Notes: a model not told the origin generated them from the letters alone. 64,000 bases of DNA from Streptomyces sp. NBC_01716 (GCF_036248275.1 NZ_CP109181.1:3286001-3350000), one strand, 5' to 3'. Shown: positions 1-12,876, counted from the stretch's first letter. Program-made: numbers and translations.

Positions 1-910
1 TCTCGGGGATCGGCCCGTCGGTCTCCCAGACGATGACCGACTCGGGGTGGTCGAGCAGGTTCTCCCCGACACCGGGCAGATCGTGCGTGACGGGGATACC
101 CAGCGCCTCCAGGTCGGCGCGGGGCCCGATGCCGGAGTGCAGGAGCAGCCGGGGCGTGTCGACGGCGCCGGCGCAGACGAGGACTTCGCGCCGGGCGCGT
201 ACGTACGACTCCGTACCGTCCGCGGCCCGTACGCGCACGCCGGTCGCGCGGGTGCCGTCGAACTCCAGCCGGTACGCCCAGGTCTCCAGCAGCAGTGTGA
301 GGTTGGGGCGGTCCAGGAACGGGTGCAGATACGCCACGGAGGCGGACGACCGCTTGTTGTTCTCCGGGTGGTAGGCGAGGTCGAAGAAGCCTGCGCCTTC
401 GTGGAAGGGCTTCCTGTTGAAGCCCTCGACGCGGGGGACGCCGAGCGCCGCCTGAGCGGCGTCCACGAAGTCACGGGCGATGGGATTACGGTCCTGCTCG
501 TCCACCGGCACGATGTTGTTGCGCAGCCGCCCGAAGTAGGGCTCCATGGACGCCGCGTCCCAGCCGTCGGCCCCCGCCGCCGCCCATTCGTCCCAGTCGG
601 ACGGCAGGGGCTTGAAGGCGATCAGGGTGTTGTGCGAGGAGCAGCCGCCGAGCACCCGGGCACGGCTGTGCCGGATGTGGGAGTTGCCGCGCGGCTGCTC
701 GGTCGTCGGGTAGTCGTAGTCCAGCTCACCGCCCAGCAGCCCCATCCAGCGCCGGAGAGTCAGCACGTCGGGCCGGTCGATGTCGGAGGGCCCGCCCTCG
801 ATGACGGCGACGGTGACGTCCGGGTCCTCGGTGAGCCGGGAGGCGATCACCGATCCCGCGGTGCCGCCTCCGACGACGACGTAGTCGTATGCGGCGTCGT
901 GTTCGGCCAT
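1..910 (-). CDS. GMC family oxidoreductase, choline dehydrogenase-like (3' end cut by window)
   Basis: FAD-dependent alcohol oxidoreductase of the GMC family; about 303 N-terminal residues are present and the C-terminal part with the catalytic His lies outside the window. The ATG at 910 starts MAEHDAAYDYVVVGGGTAGS, an FAD-binding Rossmann GxGxxG motif at residues 13-18. A GGCSSHNTLIAF segment follows near residue 90, as in choline dehydrogenases. It lies 134 bp downstream of an aldehyde dehydrogenase gene on the same strand, so a two-step oxidation of choline to glycine betaine is the simplest reading. I recall the same pairing next to mdh in S. coelicolor. Substrate is inferred from context; other alcohols are possible. 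No strong ribosome-binding site is visible before the ATG. Confidence 0.85.
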   Translation of the reverse strand, partial: MAEHDAAYDYVVVGGGTAGSVIASRLTEDPDVTVAVIEGGPSDIDRPDVLTLRRWMGLLGGELDYDYPTTEQPRGNSHIRHSRARVLGGCSSHNTLIAFKPLPSDWDEWAAAGADGWDAASMEPYFGRLRNNIVPVDEQDRNPIARDFVDAAQAALGVPRVEGFNRKPFHEGAGFFDLAYHPENNKRSSASVAYLHPFLDRPNLTLLLETWAYRLEFDGTRATGVRVRAADGTESYVRARREVLVCAGAVDTPRLLLHSGIGPRADLEALGIPVTHDLPGVGENLLDHPESVIVWETDGPIPE

Positions 911-1044
911 GGGTGTCGTCTACTCCACTTCGCTGGGGTGATTCAAGGTTCTTGCGCGTAATGAGCCGTAATGTGACTGAGCCGTAAGGCAGTTGGCGAG
1001 GGCGAACGGCTTTGGTCGCCGGTGGTGGCCGACGGCCGGCCGGT

Positions 1045-2553
1045 TCAGCCGGCGAACCAGCGGACGGGCCGCGGGGCGAGGTTCTGGTAGATGTGCTTGG
1101 CCTCGCGGTACTCGGCGAGCCCGGCGGGCCCCAGCTCACGCCCGATGCCGGACTTGCCGAAGCCGCCCCACTCGGCCTGCGGCAGGTAGGGGTGGAAGTC
1201 GTTGATCCAGACCGTGCCGTGCCGAAGCCGTCCGGCGACGCGCCGCGCACGCCCGGGGTCCGCCGTCCAGACGCCGCCGGCCAGCCCGTACTCGGTGTCG
1301 TTGGCGAGGGCGACGGCCTCGTCCTCCGTACGGAAGGTCTCGACGGTCAGTACGGGGCCGAAGACCTCCTCGCGGACGACCCGCATCTCGCGGTGGCACT
1401 GGTCGAGGACGGTCGGCTCGTAGAAGTACCCGGCGGCGGGGCGCAGTTCACCCGGTCCGGGTCGTTTGCCGCCGGCCCGCAGCACGGCGCCGTCGGCCAG
1501 CGCGGACGCGACGTACTCCTCGGTCTTCGCCAACTGCCCCTCCGACACGAGTGGTCCGCACTCGACGCCGGCACCGGTGCCCCGGCCGAGGCGGATCCGT
1601 GCGGCGCGGCGGGCGAGTTCGGCGACGAAGCGCTCGCGCAGCGACTCCTCGACGATGAGGCGCGAACCGGCGGAGCAGACCTGGCCGCTGTGGATGAACG
1701 CCGCGTTCAGGGCCTGGTCGACGGCGGTGTCGAAGTCCTCGTCGGTGGCGCAGGAGTCGGCGAAGACGACGTTCGGGTTCTTCCCGCCGAGTTCGAGCGC
1801 GACCTTCTTCACGCCGGGCGCGGCGGCGGCCATCACCTTCGTACCGCTGGCCAGTCCGCCGGTGAACGACACGAGGTCCACGTCGGGGTGTTCGGCCATC
1901 CGGGCGCCGACGGGGTCACCGGCGCCGGTCACCAGGTTGGCGACACCGGCGGGCAGCCCGGCCTCGGTGAGCAGGTCGATCAGGGCGACGGTGCTGAGAG
2001 GGGTGAGCTCGCTCGGCTTGACCACAAAGGTGTTGCCTGCGGCGAGCGCCGGGGCGATCTTCCAACTCGCCTGGAGAAGCGGATAGTTCCAGGGGGTGAT
2101 GAGCGCGCAGACGCCGACGGGTTCGTGCACGACGACGCTGTGCACGTCGGCGGACCCGGCGTCCACGACGCGCCCGCCGCCCTCGTTGCTCACGAGATCG
2201 GCGAAGTAGGCGAAGGCGTCGGCGACACAGTCGACGTCGACGCGCCCTTCCTCGACGGTCTTGCCCGCGTCGCGGCTCTCCAGCTCCCCGAGCTCTTCCC
2301 GGTCCCGCCGCAACAGCCCGGCGACGCGCCGCAACAGCGCGGCCCGCTCGGCGACGGGGGTCCGGGGCCAGGGCCCCGCGCCCCCGTCGAAAGCCCTGCG
2401 CGCGGAGTCGACTGCGGCATCGACGTCCTCGGCCCCGCCCTCGGACACCACCGCGAACGGCGTCGCGTCGGCGGGGTCGATGATGTCGCGTGTGGCGCCG
2501 GAGGCGGCTTTACGCCACTCCCCGTCCACAAAGATGGTCTGTTGTGCCGACAC
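1045..2553 (-). CDS. Aldehyde dehydrogenase, betaine-aldehyde dehydrogenase-like
   Basis: NAD(P)-dependent aldehyde dehydrogenase, 502 residues, normal length for the family. I chose the GTG at 2553 (protein beginning VSAQQTIFVDGEW) because GGAAGG lies 11 nt upstream and homologous proteins begin here; an ATG at 2676 would add 41 unconserved residues. Visible motifs are SFTGGLASG (NAD-binding loop), the general-base Glu in ALELGGKN (about residue 253) and the catalytic Cys in HSGQVCSAGS (about residue 291). The gene precedes the GMC oxidoreductase and probably oxidises its aldehyde product, giving the osmoprotectant glycine betaine if the substrate is choline. That assignment rests on context. 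Upstream 2554-2720 shows no obvious riboswitch. Confidence 0.88.
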   Translation of the reverse strand: MSAQQTIFVDGEWRKAASGATRDIIDPADATPFAVVSEGGAEDVDAAVDSARRAFDGGAGPWPRTPVAERAALLRRVAGLLRRDREELGELESRDAGKTVEEGRVDVDCVADAFAYFADLVSNEGGGRVVDAGSADVHSVVVHEPVGVCALITPWNYPLLQASWKIAPALAAGNTFVVKPSELTPLSTVALIDLLTEAGLPAGVANLVTGAGDPVGARMAEHPDVDLVSFTGGLASGTKVMAAAAPGVKKVALELGGKNPNVVFADSCATDEDFDTAVDQALNAAFIHSGQVCSAGSRLIVEESLRERFVAELARRAARIRLGRGTGAGVECGPLVSEGQLAKTEEYVASALADGAVLRAGGKRPGPGELRPAAGYFYEPTVLDQCHREMRVVREEVFGPVLTVETFRTEDEAVALANDTEYGLAGGVWTADPGRARRVAGRLRHGTVWINDFHPYLPQAEWGGFGKSGIGRELGPAGLAEYREAKHIYQNLAPRPVRWFAG

Positions 2554-2721
2554 GTCGCGTTTGGCCTTCCGTTCCCGATACCTGCCACCAGCGGCAACGA
2601 CTGGCGATCTGGGCGCCTGCCCCGAGACCGGAGAAGCATGCGTAATCGATGACGGAAAGTGTTCAGGGTCACTCACGACCCGCCGACGACCCGCCGACGC
2701 CCCCGCCGACGACAGACAGCA

Positions 2722-2755
2722 CGAAGGCCCCTCGCTGGCGGGCGAGGGGCCTTCG
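2722..2755 (-). terminator. Intrinsic terminator of the phospholipase A2 gene
   Basis: A perfect 14-bp stem (CGAAGGCCCCTCGC at 2722-2735, complement at 2742-2755) with a 6-nt loop lies 41 bp downstream of the phospholipase stop codon. Confidence 0.75.
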
Positions 2756-2796
2756 AGTATCGGGCCGGCGGTGGATCACACCGGCGGACACACCGG

Positions 2797-3285
2797 TCAG
2801 ACGACCGACTTGGTGCCGTCGACGGCGGCGGAGCGGCCGAAGATGCTGACGGCCTGGTAGTACGTCCACGCCGTGGCGTTGCACGAGGCCTTCGTGGCGC
2901 CCGAGTAGCCGTTGCACACCCGCTTCAGGTCCTCGTAGAACGCACTGTCCAGCCGCGCCTTGTTCGCGTCGAAGGAACCGGCCGCCTTGTAATTGCGGTA
3001 GCCGAAGTCGTGACGCGCGCAGGACGTCTGGAACGGGAAGCCGAAGGGGTTGTCGGGCGAGGAGGAGCAGTAGTCCGTGGACCAGTCGAAGCCGTACGCG
3101 GACCAGGCGCCCTGGTTGTTGCGGGCGGAGAGCCACGAGTTGTAGCTGGCGGCGCTGGTCTGCGTCCAACTGCTCAGGACCTGCGGCTTGTCGGCCGGCG
3201 CGGCGGCGGCCGAGCTCGCCGACATGAGCGTGGCGGGGATGGCGAGGGCAAGGGCGGCGAGCGGCATGGCCAGACGACGGCGCAT
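2797..3285 (-). CDS. Secreted prokaryotic phospholipase A2
   Basis: Extracellular Ca-dependent phospholipase A2 that hydrolyses the sn-2 ester of phospholipids. The 162-residue precursor starts at ATG 3285, preceded by GGAGG at 8 nt. It has a Sec-type signal peptide (MRRRLAMPLAALALAIPATL, then an Ala-rich cleavage region). The predicted mature start APADKPQVL resembles the S. violaceoruber enzyme closely. The catalytic His is in CARHDFGYRNY, DWSTDYC supplies the Ca-binding Asp, and four Cys can form two disulfides. Relative to the enzyme I recall, the protein ends with about ten extra residues (GRSAAVDGTKSVV region). It is monocistronic, bounded by its own terminator. An inverted repeat, CTCCGTG/CACGGAG (3319-3340), lies in the 5' region. 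Confidence 0.93.
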   Translation of the reverse strand: MRRRLAMPLAALALAIPATLMSASSAAAAPADKPQVLSSWTQTSAASYNSWLSARNNQGAWSAYGFDWSTDYCSSSPDNPFGFPFQTSCARHDFGYRNYKAAGSFDANKARLDSAFYEDLKRVCNGYSGATKASCNATAWTYYQAVSIFGRSAAVDGTKSVV

Positions 3286-3547
3286 TTCGGAAACCTCCGG
3301 TGGGGAGACAGGTTGACGCTCCGTGCCCGGTGACACGGAGTCTTACCTCAGAGCGTGCGGGGCGGGCGCCGCACGGGTCTACGCGCGATGACCGCCGCGG
3401 GAATGGTCCCCCGGAAACGCCGAGATGTAACCATGCCCATGACGAAACAAGAGGAAAACAGGGGCCCAACTCGCCGACATACGTCGCAACTTGGCGTTCG
3501 GCGGACGCGCACCCGGGGCGAAGCCCCTGTCGGGAGACGCAGAACCA
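3286..3547. other. Gene-free upstream region of the phospholipase gene
   Basis: This region holds the phospholipase leader and presumably its promoter. A 7-bp inverted repeat (3319-3325 with 3334-3340) lies 34-55 nt upstream of the start codon. I found no convincing -10/-35 pair and no coding pattern; the short reading frames here lack ribosome-binding sites and known domains. Confidence 0.5.
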
Positions 3548-3745
3548 GGCGCGTTCTTGAACGTTCCGTCCGGCCCGTGACGCATGGGCATGCCCGCTCG
3601 CCGCGTTGGCGGAGTCGCCCAAGTACTCCCTGTACGAGGGCGATTCCCCGCCTTGCGATCGCGCGCACCTACGAGTCGTCAGCCGCTCCGCGGCGGGCGC
3701 GAGCCCCGCCCTGCGGGCGGACGACGCCATTTCCGGACAGCGCCT
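3548..3745. repeat. Divergent copy of a Streptomyces MITE-like element
   Basis: This stretch aligns with the element at 3744-3930 over most of its length. Shared blocks include GCTCGCCGCGTTG, GGAGTC..CCAAGTAC, CCGCCTTGCGATCGC and GGGCGGACGACGC. Its ends have drifted: the left begins GGCGCGTTCTTGAACG, and the right, read inward, is TAGGCGCTGTCCGGAAA. The right end is close to the remnant at 38795. It abuts the second element tail-to-head. No transposase is encoded. The boundaries are approximate. Confidence 0.65.
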
Positions 3746-3930
3746 AGGGCGTGTTTGAGAAGTCCCGTCTGGCCCACGACGCCTGGCACGCGCGCTCGCC
3801 GCGTTGTCGGAGTCATCCAAGTACGTCCGGCCCATCTACGGGGATGATCCTCCGCCTTGCGATCGCACGCACCAGACGCCGTGGGCCCCGCCCAGTGGGC
3901 GGACGACGCTACTTCTCAAACACGCCCTAG
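3744..3930. mobile_element. MITE-like element with perfect 20-bp terminal inverted repeats
   Basis: The 187-bp unit begins with CTAGGGCGTGTTTGAGAAGT (3744-3763) and ends with its exact reverse complement (3911-3930). The CTAG at both edges is either part of the terminal repeat or a duplicated 4-bp target. There is no open frame with coding character, so mobilisation would need a transposase elsewhere. The right edge contains the TAG stop codon of the neighbouring DUF5954 gene. I recognise this sequence type as a dispersed repeat common in Streptomyces intergenic regions; its transposase partner is not known to me. Confidence 0.75.
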
Positions 3931-5072
3931 CCGGCGTCCGCGCCCGGTTGGCGTCCCCTCGTCTTCTTCCGCTGCTTCCACGCGGCGCGCCGCGCCTCCT
4001 CCTTGTCCAGCAGCCGCTTCATGTCCCGCATGTCGGCGGCCAGTTCGGCGGACGACTCGTCGTCGCCGTCGTCCGCCACTCCCTCCTCGCCCTGTTCCCT
4101 CGTCTGCACCTCGATCGGCGGATCCGGGTCGAAGTCCGAAGGCCTGGGCCCCTCCGGGCCGTCGGGCCCGATCCGTACCAACTGCTCCACCCGCGCCACC
4201 CGGTACCGCAGCCCGCCCACCGAGACCCCCGCCCCGCGCTTCTCGTCGAGCCGGTCCGCCGCCTTCGCGTACTCCGCGCGCTCCGCCTCGCTCAGCCTCC
4301 GCAGAACGGGCTTCATGACCCGGAAGTCGATCGCCAGCCTGTCCCGAGCCGCCTGCGGAGTCGGCGCCGAACCCGAATGCGGCTTCCACTGCCCGTCCTT
4401 GCCGCACTCGGCGATCGCGAACTCCGCGGGCAGCAGCACTCCGCCCGGATGCGTCTCGACCGCCCGCAGCGAATCCCCGCGCATCTCGGGCGGCGCGGTG
4501 CCCGCCTTCAGCACGAACTGCATCAGGTCGAACTTGAGCAGCCCCTCCGCCATCCCCGTGCCGGTGTACGGGTCGATGACGAATCCCTCGACGCGGCTGG
4601 GCAGCCGGTGCGCCTCCCCCACCTCACCCGGGTCCGGGTCCGACGGCCGCGGCGGCTCGGGCCCGTCGGGCCCCAGCCGGATGAACTGCTCGACGCGCAC
4701 CACGCGGTAGCGCGTACCGAGCACCCTCAACTCGTCCACGGCGACCCGGTCGAGCTTCTCGTACGCCGCGCGGTACTTCTCGCGGTCCGCCGCGCGCCCG
4801 GCGGCCGACGCCTCCTTGGCGAGCCCCCGGAAGTACGAGCCCAGGGAGTCGCGGACGCTCTGCGGTGTGTCCCCGGCGGAGCGGAGGATCTCCCAGCCGC
4901 CCTGCTCCGACTCCTTCGCCCCGACGAAGGCCGGCAGCCCCATGCCCACGATCGTGGGGTAGCGCTCCCGCGCCCGCCACGCCTCCTCGTCGGCGAATGC
5001 CGCGATGGGACCGTCCTGCACCGTCATCCGGATGGTCCGGTACGCCGGCAGGCCCTCTCCGTATGCGTTCAT
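3927..5072 (-). CDS. DUF5954 family protein with an internal duplication
   Basis: Cytosolic protein of unknown function, 381 residues, that I recognise as the actinobacterial DUF5954 family. It contains two related halves. Each carries the signature RYRVxRVEQxxRxGPDGPExP then RPSD (first copy about residues 121-148, second about 285-312). Each half also has a preceding helix rich in Lys, Ala and Asp/Glu. There is no signal peptide, membrane segment or enzyme motif. The C-terminus is Lys/Arg-rich (WKQRKKTRGRQPG). The TAG stop falls in the terminal repeat of the adjacent MITE-like element, so insertion may have reset the C-terminus. ATG 5072 lacks a good ribosome-binding site; an in-frame ATG at 5027 is the alternative. 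Confidence 0.82.
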   Translation of the reverse strand: MNAYGEGLPAYRTIRMTVQDGPIAAFADEEAWRARERYPTIVGMGLPAFVGAKESEQGGWEILRSAGDTPQSVRDSLGSYFRGLAKEASAAGRAADREKYRAAYEKLDRVAVDELRVLGTRYRVVRVEQFIRLGPDGPEPPRPSDPDPGEVGEAHRLPSRVEGFVIDPYTGTGMAEGLLKFDLMQFVLKAGTAPPEMRGDSLRAVETHPGGVLLPAEFAIAECGKDGQWKPHSGSAPTPQAARDRLAIDFRVMKPVLRRLSEAERAEYAKAADRLDEKRGAGVSVGGLRYRVARVEQLVRIGPDGPEGPRPSDFDPDPPIEVQTREQGEEGVADDGDDESSAELAADMRDMKRLLDKEEARRAAWKQRKKTRGRQPGADAG

Positions 5073-5177
5073 GCACTCAGTGTGCGCGAACGGTCGCCGT
5101 CGGTGGCACCGAACGCGGAATCAACACCCCACGGGTGTACGGGGGTTGATGCCGGGGTCCCGGCCGCCCGCACACGA

Positions 5178-5219
5178 CGAAGCTCCCGGCGGCCGGGGTG
5201 GGCGCTGCCGGGAGCTTCG
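5178..5219 (-). terminator. Intrinsic terminator of mdh
   Basis: A perfect 13-bp stem, CGAAGCTCCCGGC (5178-5190) with its complement at 5207-5219, begins 12 bp past the mdh stop codon. Confidence 0.8.
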
Positions 5220-5231
5220 GTCACAGGACGG

Positions 5232-7687
<2,456 letters not shown>

Positions 7688-8045
7688 TGCCTCCCCCTTG
7701 TCCCCCCGCACGTTCCTGATGTGCTCCGCCCTGCCACGCCCCCACGACGGCCGACGGCTACCCCAACTGATGCGCGGAGCCAGGGTGTCAGTTCCAGAAA
7801 TGGGAGTGCGCCGGAGCATTCGGGACAGTCCCCGCGCCCCCTCGCGCGCCGCCGCCGATTCCGTCCCACAGTCTCGCACCCGTTGCCCGACGATCACACC
7901 ATGGCGGAATGGTCACTTCCGTGCCACAGGCATCTGTCTGACCTTGATCCCGTTTGGCGCGTCCATGACGCTAGCAACATGCCGACGGCGCCCGTCCTGA
8001 CTCGGGGGAGGGGATGGGCGCCGTCTTGTTTCTTACGTGGCACGC
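7688..8045. other. Gene-free region with folD-operon terminator
   Basis: It contains the promoter region of the XRE/DUF2690 gene. At 7984-8025 a 10-bp stem, GACGGCGCCC with its complement, is followed on the plus strand by TTGTTTCTT. On the minus strand it sits 20 bp past the DUF3017 stop and probably ends the folD-DUF3017 transcript. Nothing else is recognisable. Confidence 0.55.
7984..8025 (-). terminator. Terminator of the folD-DUF3017 operon
   Basis: A 10-bp perfect stem (7984-7993 with 8016-8025) with a 22-nt loop lies 20 bp downstream of the DUF3017 stop. The T-rich tract is on the plus-strand side, so it would also stop transcripts running the other way. Confidence 0.55.
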
Positions 8046-8630
8046 CTACGGGACCGTGGAGTGGACGACATCCTCCAGGAACGGGATCTCCAGCCACGGC
8101 TGCGGCTGCGTCATCAGCGACAGCAGCACGATCGCGACACCGAGCAGTCCGTACGTCACCATGTCGGTGAAGCGCGACCGTACGGCCAGCATGCCGACCG
8201 ACGGCATGACCCGCCGCAGGACCGCGCCGGTGATCAACGCCACACCGATCAGGATCGTGCCGTAACGGAACGACTCGTCGAACGGCGCGACGCCCACGAT
8301 CAGCAGCCCGAGACCGCTCGCGCCCAGCACCGTGAGCAGCGGCCACTGACGGGCGGGCGCGGGCGCGTCGCCGGGAGCCGCCCGGCCGCCGCCCTCGGGG
8401 CGCGCGGTGTCCTGCGTCACGGTCGGAAAGCGCCGCGAGGCAGCGGGCCCGGGGGCCGCCGCCTCCCCGTCCGTCTCGTTCTCCCCCACGTACGCGGCCG
8501 TACCCGGCCCGCCGTCCGCTGCCACGGGATCGTTCACCGCGCCCGCGCCCGCGCCGAGCCCGACGCCGTCACCGCCTCCGGGCTCGGCGGCCGCTGCCGC
8601 ACCGGCACCCGCACTCGTACCAGCACCCAT
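8046..8630 (-). CDS. DUF3017 membrane protein
   Basis: 194-residue membrane protein of the actinobacterial DUF3017 family, found next to folD in many Streptomyces. The N-terminal half (about residues 1-105) is low-complexity Ala/Gly/Pro/Glu. Three membrane helices follow: LLTVLGASGLGLLIVGVAPF, GTILIGVALITGAVL and YGLLGVAIVLLSLM. The start is ambiguous. ATG 8630 has AAAGGGG at 5 nt, whereas GTG 8645 would give a 4-bp GTGA overlap with the folD stop. Either way it is translationally linked to folD. Function is unknown. Confidence 0.8.
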   Translation of the reverse strand: MGAGTSAGAGAAAAAEPGGGDGVGLGAGAGAVNDPVAADGGPGTAAYVGENETDGEAAAPGPAASRRFPTVTQDTARPEGGGRAAPGDAPAPARQWPLLTVLGASGLGLLIVGVAPFDESFRYGTILIGVALITGAVLRRVMPSVGMLAVRSRFTDMVTYGLLGVAIVLLSLMTQPQPWLEIPFLEDVVHSTVP

Positions 8631-8641
8631 GGGTGCCCCTT

Positions 8642-9508
8642 TCACGTTCCGCTCACGCTTCCGGCGCGCTCCGCCGCCTCGACCACGTTGACCAGCAGCT
8701 GCGCGCGGGTCATCGGGCCGACTCCGCCGGGGTTCGGTGAGATCCACCCTGCCACTCCCGCGACGTCCGGGTGGACGTCCCCCGCGATCTTGCCGTGCTC
8801 GTCGCGGCTGACGCCGACGTCCAGCACCGCCGCGCCCGGCTTCACGTCCTCCGCCTTGATGATGTGGCGCACGCCGGCCGCCGACACGATGATGTCGGCC
8901 TGCCGCAGATGCGAGGAGAGATCACGGGTGCCGGTGTGGCACTGCGTCACCGTCGCGTTCTCGGACTTACGCGTGAGCAGCAGCGGGATCGAGCGGCCCA
9001 CGGTGATCCCGCGCCCCACGACCACGACATGCGCGCCCTTGATCTCGACACCGTGCGCGCGCAGCAGCTGGATGATGCCGTACGGGGTGCACGGCAGCGG
9101 CCCGGTCTCGTTGAGCACCAGCCGGCCGAGACTCATCGGGTGCAGCCCGTCGGCGTCCTTCTCCGGGTCCATCAGCTCCAGGACGCGATTGGTGTCGATG
9201 CCCTTGGGGAGCGGGAGTTGGACGATGTAGCCCGTGCACTCGGGGTTCGCGTTCAGTTCGCGTACGACTGCCTCGATCTCCCCCTGCGTCGCGGTGTCGG
9301 GCAGCTCGCGCTGGATGGAGGCGATACCGACCTCGGCGCAGTCGCGGTGCTTGCCGTTCACGTACCAACGGCTGCCCGGGTCGTCCCCGACGAGCAGGGT
9401 CCCGAGTCCGGGGGTGATGCCCTGCGCCTTGAGGGCCGCCACGCGGGCGGTCAGGTCGGACTTGATCGCGGCTGCGGTGGCCTTGCCATCGAGAATTTGG
9501 GCGGTCAT
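8642..9508 (-). CDS. folD: Bifunctional methylenetetrahydrofolate dehydrogenase/cyclohydrolase
   Basis: Converts 5,10-methylene-THF to 10-formyl-THF via the methenyl form, supplying one-carbon units for purine synthesis. 288 residues, the usual length. The active-site Tyr-Lys pair is visible in [10 protein letters not shown]. The family signatures [13 protein letters not shown] and [16 protein letters not shown] (NADP loop) are intact, as is the C-terminal [17 protein letters not shown]. The start is ATG 9508; its ribosome-binding site is weak. First gene of a two-gene operon with the DUF3017 gene. It lies close to purN-purH, whose products both use 10-formyl-THF. Confidence 0.97.
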   Translation of the reverse strand: MTAQILDGKATAAAIKSDLTARVAALKAQGITPGLGTLLVGDDPGSRWYVNGKHRDCAEVGIASIQRELPDTATQGEIEAVVRELNANPECTGYIVQLPLPKGIDTNRVLELMDPEKDADGLHPMSLGRLVLNETGPLPCTPYGIIQLLRAHGVEIKGAHVVVVGRGITVGRSIPLLLTRKSENATVTQCHTGTRDLSSHLRQADIIVSAAGVRHIIKAEDVKPGAAVLDVGVSRDEHGKIAGDVHPDVAGVAGWISPNPGGVGPMTRAQLLVNVVEAAERAGSVSGT

Positions 9509-9753
9509 GCGCCCATCTTCGCGGATGACCCCACCGCTGTTCCAATCCGCCGGTACGGAACCAAGATCAACGGAGCGTGCCCAGGTTGCACTTGCACAAC
9601 GCATACGAATACCGACTGGACAAAAAGTCGGCAAAACCCGCACGATGAGCCGCGCAGTGCGCGGTCAGTGTTGGGGGGCAAACCGCTCGGTTGTGTGATG
9701 TTTCCTCCTTCGGATCCGCGATGTCCCCGCGTCACCAACGGAGGAAACCCGCC

Positions 9754-10359
9754 ATGAGCTTTGGCGACCCGAACAACCCATACGGACAGCAGGGCCAGCC
9801 CCAGGGCGGCCAGCCCGGATACGGCTACCCGCAGCAGGGCCAGCAGCCCCAGCAGCCCAACTACGGCTACCCGCAGGCTCCCCCGGTCCAGCCCTACGGC
9901 GGCTACCCCGGCGGTCCCATGGGCGGCGGCCCGCAGACGATGCCGGGCGGTGTGTCGGCGTCCCGGGTGTTCCTCTGGATTCTCTCCGGGCTCAGCCTGA
10001 TCGGCGGCGTGATCTTCCTGCTCGCCGCGATCGCGCTCAACGCGGCGAAGGACAGCGACGAACTCGCCGACGACTCGCAGTTCCAGAGCCTGGTCGACCA
10101 GTCGAGCGGTGTGCTCTGGTTCATGACCTTCATCGCGGTCGTGTGGACCGTCGCGTCGATCATCCTGGCAATCAAGATCAACACCGGTGGCGCCGGCCTG
10201 CGCACCGCGCTGATCGTCTACGGCGCGCTGACCATAGTCCTGGGCATCTACCCCTTCGGCGGGGTCGTGGGCATCGTCCACATCGTTCTCAGCATTCTGC
10301 TGATCGTCTTCGTGTCGAAGTCGGACGGCGCGGCGTGGTTCAAGCGCCCCCGTTACTGA
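9754..10359 (+). CDS. Small membrane protein with Gly/Pro/Gln/Tyr-rich N-terminus
   Basis: 201 residues, unknown function. Residues about 5-65 are a flexible tract rich in PYG, QQGQP and GGYP units. Three hydrophobic segments follow: VFLWILSGLSLIGGVIFLLA, FMTFIAVVWTVASIILAIK and a long C-terminal pair around LIVYGALTIVLGIYPFGGVV. The topology resembles small DUF4190/DUF4064-like membrane proteins, but I cannot assign a family firmly. The ATG at 9754 has GGAGG 9 nt upstream, a good start. It is transcribed alone and convergent with purH, sharing a strong bidirectional terminator. Confidence 0.83.
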   Translation: MSFGDPNNPYGQQGQPQGGQPGYGYPQQGQQPQQPNYGYPQAPPVQPYGGYPGGPMGGGPQTMPGGVSASRVFLWILSGLSLIGGVIFLLAAIALNAAKDSDELADDSQFQSLVDQSSGVLWFMTFIAVVWTVASIILAIKINTGGAGLRTALIVYGALTIVLGIYPFGGVVGIVHIVLSILLIVFVSKSDGAAWFKRPRY

Positions 10360-10402
10360 CCCCGCGTCACCGCCCCTGATTGCTTCGGCGAACAGGGCGT
10401 AT

Positions 10403-10453
10403 GCCAGAAGGCCGTAACACCCGTCCTGGCGACGGGGTTTACGGCCTTCTGGC
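10403..10453. terminator. Bidirectional terminator between membrane gene and purH
   Basis: A perfect 15-bp stem, GCCAGAAGGCCGTAA (10403-10417) with its complement (10439-10453). A second nested stem CCCGTC/GACGGG sits in the loop. It lies between two convergent genes. Confidence 0.88.
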
Positions 10454-10456
10454 GTT

Positions 10457-10479
10457 GGGGCGTGTTCTGGAAGTCCCGT
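10457..10479. repeat. Remnant end of the MITE-like element
   Basis: GGGGCGTGTTCTGGAAGTCCCGT matches the left end of the 3744 element (GGGCGTGTTTGAGAAGTCCCGT) with few changes, 10 bp past the purH stop. No second end is present. Confidence 0.55.
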
Positions 10480-10488
10480 GGCGGCAGC

Positions 10489-12077
<1,589 letters not shown>

Positions 12078-12081
<4 letters not shown>

Positions 12082-12776
12082 TGGATTGTTACCTTTCGTC
12101 CCTCAATGCGGTAGCCGTGCCGGGCGAGACGCCCCACGACATCGACGAGCAGCCGTCGCTCGACGTCCTTGATGCGCTCATGGAGAGCGACGCCACCGTC
12201 CTCGTGATCCTCGTCCCGCACCTCGACCACGCCTTGCGCGATGACCGGGCCGGTGTCGACGCCGTCGTCGACGAAGTGGACGGTGCAACCGGTGACCTTC
12301 GCCCCGTACGCGAGCGCGTCACGCACCCCGTGGGCACCGGGAAAACTGGGCAGCAGGGCGGGGTGGGTGTTGATGAACCGGCCGCCGAAGCGCGCGAGGA
12401 ACCGCTTCCCGACGATCTTCATGAAACCGGCCGAGACGACGAGATCGGGCTCGTACGCGGCGGTCGCCCCGGTCAGCGCGGCATCCCACTCCTCGCGCGT
12501 CGCGTGGTCCTTGACGCGGCAGACGAAGGTCGGCAGCCCGGCCCGCTCGGCACGCTCCAGCCCGGCGATGGAGCCGCGGTCGGCGCCGACGGCGACGATA
12601 CGGGCGCCGTACCCCTCCGGGTCGGCGGCGACGGCGTCGAGCAGGGCCTGGAGATTCGTACCGGAGCCGGAGACGAGGACCACGAGCCGGGCCGGGGAGC
12701 CGAATTCGACAGGAGAGCCCGGTTCCGTCGGGGTGACCGGGTCGTCGGGGGCGGGCGGGGACGGCGGGGAGGCCAC
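12078..12776 (-). CDS. purN: Phosphoribosylglycinamide formyltransferase
   Basis: Transfers formyl from 10-formyl-THF to GAR in purine synthesis. 232 residues. GTG 12776 is chosen with AAAGG 9 nt upstream and because the conserved domain begins shortly after ([18 protein letters not shown]). Catalytic motifs are [12 protein letters not shown] (Asn-His) and [18 protein letters not shown] (Asp). The first about 28 residues are a Pro/Ser-rich extension not found in all homologues. First gene of the purN-purH operon. Confidence 0.96.
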
Positions 12777-12876
12777 GGCGGAACGCCTTTCTGGAAGCGA
12801 GCACAGCCTCGCGGGTCGTGCGGGTCGTACGGCGTTGTGTGGTCGTACGAACGAATCGTGTCTCCCGGTTCGGGGA

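Noticed and set aside
1012..2652. Long plus-strand open frame opposite the aldehyde dehydrogenase
   Set aside because: It is antisense to a clearly conserved gene, with composition forced by high third-position GC. Similar shadows lie over mdh, purH, pcrA, the kinases and others.
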